Part shown: positions 14,143-25,309 of the stretch, piece after piece
Layout of the letters: each line of letters opens with the position of its first letter
Position numbering within the stretch: position 1 is the stretch's first letter
Assembly (NCBI RefSeq): GCF_033807715.1
Contig: NC_084590.1
Coordinates: 36,793,505 to 36,857,504 of the forward strand
DNA length: 64,000 nucleotides
Source: Cololabis saira
Lineage: Eukaryota > Chordata > Actinopteri > Beloniformes > Belonidae
Direction: 5' to 3'
Made by a program: the position numbers and the translations under genes
The notes under the pieces: generated by a model
Database searches by the model: none
The model's input: the letters and a program-made list of their open reading frames with translations, nothing else
What the model was told of the DNA's origin: nothing

Positions 14143-14250
14143 GTGCCCTGCGATGGACTGGTGACCTTTTGCCCAGAGAGAAATGGGATAAGCTGAAGCC
14201 AAGCCCGTAATCCTGAATGGAAATAACCAGTTATGGGGATGGACGGATTA
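14143..14250 (+). mobile_element. 3' fragment of a V-SINE/DANA-like SINE
   Basis: The segment resembles the well-known fish repeat body: CCCTGCGATGGACTGGTGAC, then a GGGATAAGCTGAAGCC block, then a CCTGAATGGAAATAACCAG block and a GGATGGACGG end. The head is missing and it is diverged, so only the family resemblance is claimed. Confidence 0.5.
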
Positions 14251-15089
14251 TGTGATGAATGATTCCGAAACAGCTGTTCCCTTGAGATGAATGTGCAGGT
14301 CCTGCCAGCAAATTGCTAATTAATCATTTTGCTAAAACTTGTTTCCGCAGTTTGTAGGAGGCTAACAAAATATTTCACTGTAAAGAGAAGTTTGCTCACA
14401 AATTTAAATGAATCAGTTAAATTGGTAACAAGCAAGTTAATTAAGTACATCCAACATAAGATAATAAGTTGCAAACGTAATTTACCATGTTTGACTCATT
14501 GACTTAAAGGAGCATCGTGTGATGTCAATACTGTAGGAGCCATGTTTATGTTTATGCACTTCCTAGCCACAACGCAGAAGTATTTCCTTTTTTGTTTCCT
14601 AGTTTAGCTGACCTGACCCGTAAGTGGCGTTGTCATGTGGGAATATAAGTGGTTGTAATCAGTGTGACCAGGTGTTTCTGATGAGCCCGGAGGAGCAACA
14701 GTTTTCAACTGTGCGGAGCGTCCTTCGTTCGTTTGTTTTATTATATGAACAGTGTTACGTGGCACGATTAAAATCATTATTATAGTTAAAACCGCAACCA
14801 GAAGTTTCCCGTGGATCATTGCTCTCCGTGCAAGTTAAAACAAGGCCATCAGTAACCTGTGGTGACAAATAGGGACTGTCACTACAAATACAAAAATTAA
14901 ATTCATACTCCACACACCGATCATAATGGGGCAGTATAGTTGCGCAAAGTGAGTTGATCCCCCCTCGCTTACGTGACGAGAAACCGAAGAGTCTTTCCTT
15001 GGCAGCGGGTCAATTTAACGCTTAATGTATTATGGATCAAAACCCCAAATCTGAGAGTACACACAGAATCTATCACAGTTTGGTTATTC

Positions 15090-15410
15090 AGTTCCGGTTT
15101 TATTTTGTCTTTGTGTTTCAGTTCTGGTTTGACTTTCCTGTTTCCCATCTGCCCTGATCGTCTTCACCTATGTGTTCTTAACCGTTCTGTATATCTGGTC
15201 TTGTCTTTCCCCTTGTTCCCTGCTGGTCCATACTGTTTCATTCCTCAGGCTTTACTTCTACTCTCATGTTTGTTTGTTTGTTTGTTTGTTTAACCCTGCA
15301 TTGCAGCGCTTTTAGTTTTGTTTGCTTTATTAAACACCATTCTTGGAACTCCTGCCTCCCGACTCTCCTGCATTTGGGTCCTATGTACAACTCATTGTTA
15401 CAGAATCTGT
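15090..15410 (+). repeat. Dispersed retroelement-like repeat, possibly an LTR or retroelement 3' region
   Basis: The sequence from about 15110 (GTTTCAGTTCTGGTTTGAC) through a TTTG microsatellite (15271-15292) to TTTATTAAACACCATTCTTG and CTGCATTTGGGTCCT near 15380 resembles a repeat I recall as common in teleost genomes. Its ends and class (solo LTR or other) cannot be fixed from one copy. The open frames across it are incidental. Confidence 0.35.
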
Positions 15411-15946
15411 AACTGAGAAATCAAAAGCTCCACCCGAGAGTGCAATTATTTTTTTCATTTACGCTTCTTTTTTCGCCATCATTTCTAAAACCATCTCCAT
15501 TTTCGATTCGTCTTTCTCAGCTGCCCTTTTTTCTTTTTTTTTCGGTTGTAATTCTGACGCGATTCAAATAAGCGCCACGTCGAATCTACAGGACGTACTA
15601 CAGATCAATACATTTGACGATGAATTAACACCATGGTGGTAACCTGACTTACTCTACCATCAAAAATGTTTAGGGAACAAAAATGTAGCTGTACCTAATA
15701 AAGTGACCAGTGGTGGTTTACTTACCAACCTCAAAGAAACGTTGCAAATAAAAAAAAAGCTGCCAATATTTACTCTAGTTCTAGCCCGGTTGACATCTGC
15801 TCTTTTTTCGCTTCAGACCAGGGAGTTGCGGTGGTGGAAAGTTATCTTACTGAGAGCTGCTTCTGTTTACCTATCCTGAAATGATAACTAGGGGGCGGTA
15901 CCTGCATGACAAGTTCAAGTACACCCACAAACCACGCAACTTTTTC

Positions 15947-16417
15947 TTTTTTTTTTTTTATTATTTTTATCCCGGTTTTTTTCCCATTTTTACCACCCCG
16001 TGCTCCTACCTACTGACAGTCCTGGGCATTGCCATCCTCTACCAACCCCGGGAGGGCCCTGCACTGAGCTCAGGTCTCCTCCTTAACCTGAGGAGTGAGC
16101 AGGCCGCATCTTTTCACCAGACAGGGTGGGGCTTCTCCGGCCAGACGTAGCGCGTGGAAGGATCACGTTATTCCGGCCGGATCCTCCCCACCCCATCTGG
16201 CGCCCCGGTTGGCCAGAGGGGGCATGTGTAGCCCAGGACTGTGTGCATGTTTTTGTGAGGGTAGCTCCCATTAGCTACCCAGGGGAACATGGGGAGAACA
16301 TGCAAACTCCACATAGAAAGATCCTTTCGCCAACCCCACCCATGGTGTGGGCACTGAAGTCATGGAGGACCTTCTTGCTGTGAGACCGCTGCACTACCAG
16401 CTGCGCCACCGTGCCCC
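15947..16417 (-). mobile_element. tRNA-derived SINE, antisense, with 16-bp target-site duplication
   Basis: The element is bounded by the identical 16-mer ACCACGCAACTTTTTC at 15931-15946 and 16418-16433. On the minus strand it begins GGGGCACGGTGGCGCAGCTG (tRNA-like head, A-box region) and continues with CAGCAAGAAGGTCC and the body motif GGAGTTTGCATGTTCTCCCC. It ends in an A-rich tail, seen on the plus strand as a T-run at about 15947-15962. This is the layout of a complete V-SINE/DANA-type insertion produced by LINE-mediated retroposition. The open frames within it are shadows of the repeat. Confidence 0.85.
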
Positions 16418-16567
16418 ACCACGCAACTTTTTCATGTCATCGTGGTATTATGAAGCCGGACAAGCCGAAGCTAGTTATTTAGGACGCTGACTCAGTAAAT
16501 ATCTCAGCAGCCAAATACAGTCAGTGTTTCTGTCACATGACTGCACTTCTCACTATGTTTTCTAAAT

Positions 16568-16766
16568 CATTGTTTTCCAATCCTGGTCTTCGGGGGCCCC
16601 TGTGCTCCATGTCTTAGATACTACCCTGCTTCAGCACACCGTGATACAAGTAGCTGCTTCATCAAAAGAACTATCCAGACCTTGATGATAAGCTAATGAG
16701 GACTGTTAATTTGAATCAGATGTGTTGAAGCCGGAAAACATCTAGGACCAGGATTGGGAAACACTC
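16568..16766. mobile_element. hAT-like MITE, 199 bp
   Basis: Inverted termini: the left end reads CATTGTTTTCCAATCCTGGTC and the reverse complement of the right end reads GAGTGTTTCCCAATCCTGGTC. Flanking 8-mers TTCTAAAT (16560-16567) and TTCTAGGT (16767-16774) match at 6 of 8 positions, as expected for an old hAT 8-bp target duplication. There is no coding capacity. Similar elements are very common in fish genomes. Confidence 0.65.
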
Positions 16767-16774
16767 TTCTAGGT

Positions 16775-17452
16775 TATTTTGTGATATTTTAAGCTAAAAT
16801 CTTACACAAATTTTCTCTGAGTGAAATTTTAATTTCCCTTCGGTGACAGGGAAGACCAAAATGGATTTAAAATAATAATAATTTGAACAACAGAAAACAA
16901 ATCTAGCTTTGTTTCATAACAGGACATGTGAATGTTTTTTGGGTATTTTGGGCTATTTTTTTAGGTTTTGTAACCATTTTTTCTGCTGGTCTTATGAAAA
17001 TAATTATTATTTCCAGTCCAGGTAATATTGTGCTGCCCAAACCGTACGGTTGTCTTTGAAACCCAAACCTAATCTACATTATTTCTTTTTTTTTCTATCA
17101 ACTAAACTAAACCAAGCGGTGACTGAAAATGACGTAAGAAGTAAGAAACCAGCATAAAACAGGATATAGCACAAAATATTTAGAAATTGAAGCAGATTCT
17201 CTGACCAGTTTTGGATTTGTTTTCCTCCATCATGACACTGTCCTGAGAGAGGACTGATGAAGTTCTTTATAATCCTGAAAGGGAAAGTGTATATCCACCA
17301 TGATGAAGATGTTGACTGGCTTTGTGTTGTTTCTGTGGTCCTCTAACCTAAAATGAATGTAACAAGCACTACAAAGTCCACTTCTACAACTCAGACAATT
17401 CCTCCAGTTCATGGCGGTTACCTGTCTGAATAGTGTGAATATGGCCAAAAGG
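16775..17452. other. Intergenic DNA without recognised element
   Basis: AT-rich unique-looking sequence between the MITE and the LINE insertion. The open frame at 17230-17499 on the minus strand has no recognisable motif and runs into the inverted-repeat element. Confidence 0.5.
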
Positions 17453-17477
17453 CTTTGAAAAGTGTGCGAACCAAACT

Positions 17478-18147
17478 TATGAGGTGCCGTGAGGGACATA
17501 ATTCTGAATTAGTGTTCATAAACACATATGAAATCCAAAACCTTTTATACACACAGGTGAAATGCTCTTACACATACAACTGGAAATGTTCATAAACACA
17601 TATGAAATCCAAAACTTTTTATACACACAGGTGAAATGCTCTTACACATACAACTGGAAATGTTCATAAACACATATGAAATTCTCACACTCACTTGTGA
17701 AATCTCTCAGACACACAGGTGAAATGCTCTTATACATACAACTGGAAATGTTCATAAACACATATGAAATTCTCACACTCACTTGTGAAATCTCTCAGAC
17801 ACACAGGTGAAATGCTCTTATACATACAACTGGAAATGTTCATAAACACAACTGAAAATCTTCTCACAAACACAACTGAAAATCTTCTCACACACAGTGG
17901 TGAAATCTTCTTACAGACACAACTGAAAATTTCAGTAGAAACGGAAGTCATTTCAGTAGAAACGGAAGTCATTTCAGTAGAAACGGACGTCATTTCAGTA
18001 GAAACGGAAGTGAGTTGTTTAGCACGATTTTTTTTTTTTTCTGGCAGTTATTTTGACTTATTGATATAGCAATATCTTCTCAGCAGCATACAACAACTCT
18101 GACTGAAGAAAGAACTTTACTCAATAATATTAGCTTCAGCAGAGACT
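17478..18147 (+). repeat. Left inverted-repeat arm with subterminal tandem repeats
   Basis: The arm runs from the TATGAGGTGCC terminus through repeats built on TGTTCATAAACACATATGAAA and CACACAGGTGAAATGCTCTTA. Four 21-bp units follow at about 17929-18012, then a T-run and a unique inner part ending at the AGAGACT shared by both arms. An open frame at 17764-18069 (101 codons) runs through it. Its mirror on the opposite strand at 19534-19839 differs at a single residue, which reflects arm identity rather than proven coding function. Confidence 0.85.
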
Positions 18148-19453
18148 GCTGGATGAGCCTCACGTCACTTTTCCCATCACAGTGTTCTGTTTGATGCTAC
18201 CCGTTGAGAAATGCTACTTTGTGGTTCTGCGCCATGATTGATTCACATGAGCAACATTAAGTCTAATAAAGTTCCTAAATGTCGGTTTCCATTATTTTTA
18301 TATTAATTGCCCAGCCATAGTGCTTTTATTGTATTATTAATTTAAATGAATGTATATCTTTAATTTGTTTGTGCGAGTGCGAGTCCTGCAGTAGGTGGGC
18401 ACATTTTGAATGTATCCACTATGACAAAGTCCCACATTATAAGTGCCAGAAAAGTGGCTAACTACTCTGTTTGGCATTTTGTTGTTGTTTGTGTTCGTTA
18501 ACTTTTATTTATTATTGTTATTGTTATTATGTTATTAAATGTAATTTTCTGAACTTAGCACTCTTCTTTTGAAACGACAAATTGAGACAATTTGTTTGTT
18601 TGTGTGCCTTTACTTTTATTTCTTATTATTCTATACTTATTATCAATCCAAAAATAGTGATCACAAAATTGATAAATTGGGGGGTGTAAGTATGCTGACA
18701 TTCATCCTGCAGTGGCAGTGAGGTGATTAGTATCTTACCTGAATGCATTAAGTGACGGGAGCATTATTTGATAGGATGTTACTGGACTATCAAATTATGC
18801 TACCATTAAATAGATTTAACATGGATGATATGGGATGTTGAGTATTTGATCCTTCAAAATACACTACCCATGACATGAATTGCATTGCACTTTGTGAACA
18901 TTATATGATAAATGGAAAAATAAAAAACTATGTTATCGCTTTATTTGATATTCATTCCGTTATTGGCCTTTATTTAACCAGGCAGGTCATTAAGAACACA
19001 TTTTTATTTACAATGACGGCCTGGCAAGAGACAAGGACCACTTGGGGAAAAAGGACGTGGGCTAGGGAGTAAAATAGTAAAATTGTAGCTCTACAAAGGT
19101 AGAAAACCATTAGGTAGCATTTTTTGATATGGTAGCAAGAATCGATAGACAGACGCTATCGGTTTATGCGGTGGTAGCATTTTTCGACGAAGCAGCAGAA
19201 ATCGACAAAACAGCGGCAGCGGCAGCTTTCTGCCAGTATATATCCATGTGCGAAAGCACTTTTGGGTTTGATAACGTGGTGTGCATCCTCTCAAAACTGT
19301 AGTTGTTGCCGTTGCGGGATGCTATGACGCGGCTGCCGTGATGGGAAAAGTGATGTGCGGCTCATCCAGCACACCTGCACCGATCTGCACTCGCAGTCAC
19401 CGGGGGGGGCGGGGCTGTAGCCCCGCAGTTGTAACACCTAACAGGGTCCTTAT

Positions 19454-20125
19454 AGTCTCTGCTGAAGCTAATATATTATTCAGTAAAGCTGTTGCTTCAG
19501 TCAGAGTTGTTGTATGCTGCTGAGAAGATATTGCTATATCAATAAGTCAAAATAACTGCCAGAAAAAAAAATAAATCGCGCTAAACAACTCACTTCCGTT
19601 TCTACTGAAATGACGTCCGTTTCTACTGAAATGACTTCCGTTTCTACTGAAATGACTTCCGTTTCTACTGAAATTTTCAGTTGTGTCTGTAAGAAGATTT
19701 CACCACTGTGTGTGAGAAGATTTTCAGTTGTGTTTGTGAGAAGATTTTCAGTTGTGTTTATGAACATTTCCAGTTGTATGTATAAGAGCATTTCACCTGT
19801 GTGTCTGAGAGATTTCACAAGTGAGTGTGAGAATTTCATATGTGTTTATGAACATTTCCAGTTGTATGTATAAGAGCATTTCACCTGTGTGTCTGAGAGA
19901 TTTCACAAGTGAGTGTGAGAATTTCATATGTGTTTATGAACATTTCCAGTTGTATGTGTAAGAGCATTTCACCTGTGTGTATAAAAAGTTTTGGATTTCA
20001 TATGTGTTTATGAACATTTCCAGTTGTATGTGTAAGAGCATTTCACCTGTGTGTATAAAAGGTTTTGGATTTCATATGTGTTTATGAACACTAATTCAGA
20101 ATTATGTCCCTCACGGCACCTCATA
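19454..20125 (-). repeat. Right inverted-repeat arm
   Basis: Reverse complement of the left arm with only a few differences, for example around the homopolymer run near 19562-19578. The near identity of the arms indicates either a recent insertion or gene conversion between arms. It ends at the GGCACCTCATA terminus next to CAAACT. Confidence 0.85.
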
Positions 20126-20338
20126 CAAACTCCTGCTCCGATCATACAGAAACCGACCAACCCTTAACAGAGAGCACCCCCCTCGAGGGACACGGTCAAA
20201 TGCCTTCTCCAGATCCACAAAGCACATGTGACTGGTTGGGCAAATTCCCATGAACCCTCAAGCACCCTGCGGAGGGTGTAGAGCTGGTCCAGTGTTCCAT
20301 GACAGGGACGAAAACCGCATTGTTCCTCCTGAATCCTC

Positions 20339-21041
20339 AGGTGGAGGAGTTCAAGTATCTCTGGGTCTTGTTCACGAGTGAGGTAATGATGGAGCGTGAG
20401 ATTGACAGACGGATCGGTGCAGGGTCCGCAGTTATGCGGTCGGTGTACCGGACCGTCGTGGTGAAGAAGGAGCTGAGTCGAAAGGCGAAGCTCTCGATTT
20501 ACCGGTCAATCTACGCACCTACCCTCACCTATGGTCATGAACTTTGGGTAGTGACCGAAAGGACAACATCGCGGATACAAGCGGCCGAGATGAGTTTCCT
20601 CCGCAGGGTGGCTGGACGCTCCCTTAGAGATAGGGTGAGGAGTTCGGTCACCCGGGAGGAGCTCGGAGTCGAGCCACTGCTCCTTCACATTGAGAGGAGT
20701 CAGCTGAGGTGGCTTGGGCATCTGTACCGGATCCTCCTGGACGCCTCCCTAGGGAGGTGTTCCAGGCATGTCCCTCCTCCCTAGGGAGGTGTTCCAGGCA
20801 TGTCCCTCCTCCCTAGGGAGGTGTTCCAGGCATGTCCCTCCTCCCTAGGGAGGTGTTCCAGGCATGTCCCACCGGGAGGAGACCCCGGGGAAGACCCAGG
20901 ACACGCTGGAGAGACTATGTCTCTCGGCTGGCCTGGGAACGCCTCGGACTCCCCTCGGAAGAGCTGGAGGAAGTGTCTGGGGTGAAGGAAGTCTGGGCAT
21001 CTGCTAAGACTGCTGCCTCCGCGAGCGGTAACAGTTGAGCA
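20339..21041 (+). pseudogene. C-terminal region of LINE family A polyprotein, frameshifted
   Basis: The frame at 20299-20784 reads VEEFKYLWVLF, then a Glu-Arg-Glu-Ile-Asp-Arg-Arg-Ile-Gly block, [19 protein letters not shown], and [10 protein letters not shown]: the C-terminal region typical of a fish non-LTR retrotransposon. At about 20745-20865 it runs into four tandem copies of a 32-bp unit (core CCCTAGGGAGGTGTTCCAGG). Because 32 is not a multiple of 3, the repeats shift the frame. The expected downstream block ([21 protein letters not shown]) is present at about 20873-20937 in another frame. The copy lacks its N-terminal half and cannot be functional. The LINE clade was not resolved. Confidence 0.75.
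20745..20868. repeat. 32-bp tandem repeat, about four units, inside the LINE
   Basis: The unit contains CCTCCCTAGGGAGGTGTTCC, including the palindrome CCTCCCTAGGGAGG, followed by AGGCATGTCCCT. The same unit is present about three times in the other-strand LINE copy at 57400-58010, so the expansion predates both insertions or arose from a shared source copy. Confidence 0.85.
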
Positions 21042-21510
21042 GAAGAAAAAGGGATGGATGGATGGATGGACTTTTAAAAGTGATGCCAATACAGAAATAT
21101 ACGGTGTACATACTTACTGACGTGGAACAAAAAACATTTCTGATCTACATTTCACATTATTGACCACTGGACTGGATCTTTAAGTAACGATACCACTAAA
21201 TTGTACAAAACTAAAAATTAGCATTTGCATGGCAGCACCTATGTTCAACTGGACTCTCAGCAGTCTGATCAGCACGTATCCATGCTGGACCCTCTGTAAT
21301 TTCTTGCTTGTGCTGTTCTCTCAGATGTAAGTCGCTTTAGATAAAAGGGTCTGCTAAATCAGGGGTTCTTAACCTTTCTGACCTTGGGGCCCAATTTTTT
21401 CAGTACAGAGTGGCCCGGGGCCCATTAAATATAAACACTGTATAGCAGGGGTATTCAACTTTAAGAGGTCCATTTAGAGAAAATTTACTCAAGCAAAGGT
21501 CCAGAACATC

Positions 21511-21647
<137 letters not shown>

Positions 21648-21903
21648 AGCCTCATAGTTGTATCAACATCTGCATCTGACTGTTATATTAAAAAAAAGTA
21701 CATTTTGCCACTTAACATGTTTAACTTGAATTAAACATATTTTTTTCTCTTAAAAATAAAGTAGATTTTATTTTATTTTTCAAATGCTATCTTATTTTAT
21801 TTCTCTACCAGCAGTTTGAATTTCCCCTTTTCTTTGTTAATTGTCTCAACACATTTTTATACTAAATTAATATAAACACATCTTAACAATTTAAGGTTCA
21901 GGT

Positions 21904-22100
21904 TCAGGTTCTCATATGCATGTGGAGGTGCTCATTGATGAGCCTGAAACGATATTTAGTTTTAATTATGTTCACTGTGGAGAAAGCTGCTTCACAGCTG
22001 TATCTGGACCCAAACATGGGCAGGATGGTCAGTTTATTTTTCTGTGACTTCAGTTCAGACTTGAGTGGATATGTTTGATGAAAAACTTTGTGTTTTGTTT
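21904..22100 (-). pseudogene. hAT transposase C-terminal dimerisation-domain remnant
   Basis: Translated on the minus strand without a start codon, the frame reads ...LTILPMFGSRYSCEAAFSTV, then NIIKTKYRFRLINEHL, and stops at 21904-21906. The FGS-Y-CE--FS-(V/M)N--K---R-RL---HL pattern is the hallmark of the hAT family dimerisation domain in SCAND3/ZBED-like transposases. The N-terminal zinc-finger and catalytic parts are not recognisable, so this is a fossil. It falls inside the TSD-flanked element above and gives that element its superfamily and orientation. Confidence 0.75.
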
Positions 22101-22832
22101 CAGTGGCGTTTTACTTTCGCACTTTGAACGCCACGGTCTCTGAACGTATGAGACACTGGTTTTGTCCCAGTGGGAAGACTGAACAGGATGAATTTGTCCA
22201 TTCCGGGTTGCATATTTAAAAATACAGCGAGGACAAAACTTAGTTTGATTTTACTTTAAGTTATTTACATTAATAAGTTGTCAGGACTCAGTGTGTCGGG
22301 TTCATCCGAGCCTGATCAGCTGCGACGGGCACACCCCGCACCGCAGCTCTCTGGTCGCGCTGCAGCAGTTACTTTCCGATGCTTTTTCGAAAGCCCGAAC
22401 AGTCCAGTCCAGCAGACACGACAGCCCACGCATCTACATCTACCATCCTTCAGCAGTAACGACGGAGCCGCCCGAGCGGCAGCCTCAGCCGACCTCCCCG
22501 GCCGCGGGGACGCGCCGGGATAAATGAGCACGCCGTGCTCACTTGCTCTGGGCGCAGACCCAATTAATCGATCCCTAATCCTGGCGGATCTAAACCTACT
22601 CTGTGCAAAATGAAGGATTTTCTCTGTAAAGACACACCATTTCTCTTACTATTACACGTACAGCTAGCTGAGTGTCTTCTTCTCCTCATTTGGTTGGGAG
22701 TTGCTATGCAGTCCCGCGGCCCTCGCGGCCCACACGTACAAAACTGAATTTCTTTTGGCGGCCCACTAGATGGCGCTCGCGGCCCAAGTGTGGGCCGCGG
22801 CCCTATGGTTAAGAATCACTGTGCTAAATGAC

Positions 22833-22866
<34 letters not shown>

Positions 22867-22867
22867 C

Positions 22868-22908
<41 letters not shown>

Positions 22909-22940
22909 CTAGTAGTAGTAGTAGTAGTAGTAGTAGTACA
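22833..22940. repeat. (AGT)n trinucleotide microsatellite
   Basis: Tandem AGT units with two ACT interruptions, immediately after the hAT element. Open frames of poly-Ser or poly-Leu across it are artefacts of the repeat. Confidence 0.95.
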
Positions 22941-25309
22941 GATACATGTGGCTTGTAGTCATTATGCACATATTTTACACATATTTTTCAGGCAGCATTA
23001 AATATATACATGCTTTAAATCTGTTCTGATGATAATCCTGTTCTGCAGATTGTTGTCCTCGCTGCCTTGGTTTGACAAGTTAATAATTGCCTCTTCATTT
23101 GATGGGTGAGTTGGTTTTAGGCATACAGGCATGATGGGAGTTGGTTAGCCACAAGTAAGTTGGTGATAGTTTGGCTGTAAATAAGCAACAGCAGGAGGAA
23201 ATGGTGCAAATGATCAATGATTTTCCTCCTCTGCAGACAGTGATGATAAGGTTTCAAAGAGTTGAAGAGGTTACCGTGCCGGCCAGCAGCTCTGCTGGTG
23301 CTCCACTGCGCATACATTATTACTGGCTGATCACCAGCCGCGTTTTTCCAACTGAATTTCCAGATGTTCATCCAGGGAGAGCGATAAATGGAAAGACAGG
23401 AATGCAAAGAGGAAACCAGTTGTACATCTGTGAAAATTATACATATCATGTCTGTGAAACGTTAACAATTCATTGTCAGTAAAATGAATCAGCTCACAGA
23501 CAGCATATGACTTATCAGGAAAAGACCGAAGGTTTCCAGAGTTTGTCTCTCCACCTCCGCCCACCTGTTGGGAATAACCAGGTCGGGTATTTTAATTAGC
23601 AGAAAAAAAGTTACCTTCATAACCATGTGATTTGAACATGGTGTAATTACACAGTACATGTCAGGAGTTTGCACTCGAAGTGAAGTGTTGCATGTAATTT
23701 TAGTAACAGACTGAACTGTGTTTTGCCTTCCGGGGATTCAATCATCCACTGTCAGAATCAAGACTGGAAATAATAGGGGTTTAATGCTGCTTGTTAAATG
23801 GAGACACACCCACTCTTGCTGTGTGGTTCAGAAGTTGTTTTCTATGATTTTTTTACAATAAAAGATACATTTACAATGTTCTTACACTTGATGAAATGAT
23901 GTACTTGATGTGGGACTTGATTACAACCCTAAAAAAAAAAAGGTTTGGTCGTATGAAATATAAGTGGTGGGAAATCTGAATTTCATCCTGAATAGTATAG
24001 GCTTTTATAGTTGTTTCTGCTTCTTTGTGAATACTCCTTTGAGACAATATCAGCAAAGCACCCTGAAACAGCTGTCTTGACCCTGGCCAATGGCTGCTAG
24101 CCAGGCCTAACTAGAGGGCTCTGGCTTGTTGGCTTCTACTTTATGCAGCAGCCCTCATACTCAGCACTGAGGTCTTCTTGTTAAGACACAGTCAACCCTG
24201 AACCATTCCAGGACCTTTCCAGGTTGACTAACCTGTTAGCTAGTGGATTAGCTGAGTGGTTCCAGTTGCCAACCTTCAAAATTCCCCACTAAAGCCAACC
24301 TGGAAGTAACATAAATTGTCATTCCTTAACTGGCTGCTGGAGACGGGATGCAAAAGTGAGTCAGTCTTCACTGACTCTCATGTTTAAATGTTTGACTTTA
24401 CAGCAGCCTGGTTCAAAACCCTGTTTTGGTCACCATTGTTTAATTTCACATGCATTGCAACTGTGAGGTTTTTTTTACCATGTCAGGTGAATTTATATAA
24501 AGCCATACATTTGTATCCTGGTATGAAGCTTAGCATTTTGATTGACAGTCAGCTCAGCCAAGATCCATTATCACTTCCTCCTCCGTCATCGTCATGATAA
24601 CAAGCTTAACGAAGCAATGGATAGTTTATACTAGCCAAGCGTTGTCTAAAAACAACAGTTTTTTTTCACTTTGCCACCGAAAAAACATCTGAAGCGGGGT
24701 TTTCTATTGTATAATGTCCGCTGGCAGCTTCTCATCTCTATTTTATTGAAGGAGCTGGTAGCCACAACTAACTTTGATTTACATATGATGGGGTTGTTTT
24801 TGTCAGCTTCCCGTGCAACATGGAATCACGCAGTACGAGGAAAAAGAGGCTTTAAACGTGGTCATCATTAAAAACCTATATGGGTGATGTCATGGATAGG
24901 CTACTATCTTCACTTTTTTCTACAGTCTATGAGTAGCTCCGCCACAGTGACTGCAAGGCTTCTGGGCGACTGAGCAGCCTGCTCCCATGGCTCAAGTTGG
25001 CTCAGCTCCATCAGCACTAATGTTTTTATGTTCTTTCAGTAATTACATTGGAGATGATGATGATGATTGGACAGATTTCATCACAGTAAATATAATTGAG
25101 CTTTAGTTGGCCTCAGATGTTAGCATGAGTAAAGTCAAGCTAAAACACTAACTCTTGGTTACTGAGGTAAAGTAACCATCTTCCAATAATTGCCAGGCTT
25201 ACTCATCCTATCTACTTCTCTATTTTTGGATTAACGGTGTTTGGGAGGAGTCAACTTCTGGTAATACACTGTCATCTAGATCAAGGACACTTCATGTTTG
25301 AAATCAACT
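22941..25309. other. Intergenic DNA without supported gene
   Basis: An open frame at 23171-23482 (103 codons) is the longest. It has no recognisable domain, no splice-signal context, and overlaps an equally long frame on the other strand, so I do not call it. No RNA gene or repeat with clear ends was recognised. Confidence 0.5.

Larger units (their letters stand above)
17478..20125. mobile_element. Long-inverted-repeat (foldback-type) DNA element, 2648 bp
   Basis: Two near-identical arms of about 670 bp (17478-18147 and 19454-20125) face each other around a 1.3-kb AT-rich core. The outer ends are perfect inverted repeats beginning TATGAGGTGCCGTGAGGGAC. The element is flanked by the 6-bp direct repeat CAAACT (17472-17477 and 20126-20131). 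Removing the element restores continuous LINE sequence, which independently fixes the boundaries. Each arm holds tandem subrepeats (two units of about 76 bp, two of about 88 bp, four of 21 bp). The core has no recognisable transposase or reverse transcriptase, so the copy is non-autonomous. A 6-bp duplication is unusual; Dada, IS3EU and Polinton elements make such duplications, but no motif links this copy to any of them. Confidence 0.85.
17465..21070 (+). mobile_element. LINE family A copy with inverted 5' segment, interrupted by a nested element
   Basis: A 5'-truncated non-LTR retrotransposon bounded by a 12-bp duplication, CTTTGAAAAGTG (17453-17464) and CTTTTAAAAGTG (21071-21082), 11 of 12 identical. 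Its 5' part (17465-17477 plus 20126-20338) is in reverse orientation. On the minus strand it encodes a reverse-transcriptase motif A block, FVDLEKAFDRVPR, near 20170-20232. The remainder (20339-21050) is in sense orientation and encodes the C-terminal region, followed by an ATGG-repeat tail. Inverted-then-sense order within one target duplication is the signature of twin priming. The 2.65-kb element at 17478-20125 was inserted later. Confidence 0.8.

Noticed and set aside
14973..15293. 106-codon frame with hydrophobic segments
   Set aside because: Runs through a T-rich dispersed repeat and a TTTG microsatellite; hydrophobicity follows from base composition.
17500..18012. Regularly spaced repeats resembling a CRISPR array
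   Set aside because: The context is vertebrate, unit lengths vary, there are no unique spacers, and the whole block is mirrored in an inverted arm.
23171..23482. 103-codon frame starting near a Gln-rich stretch
   Set aside because: Overlapped by an equally long frame on the other strand; no recognisable motif and no neighbouring exons.
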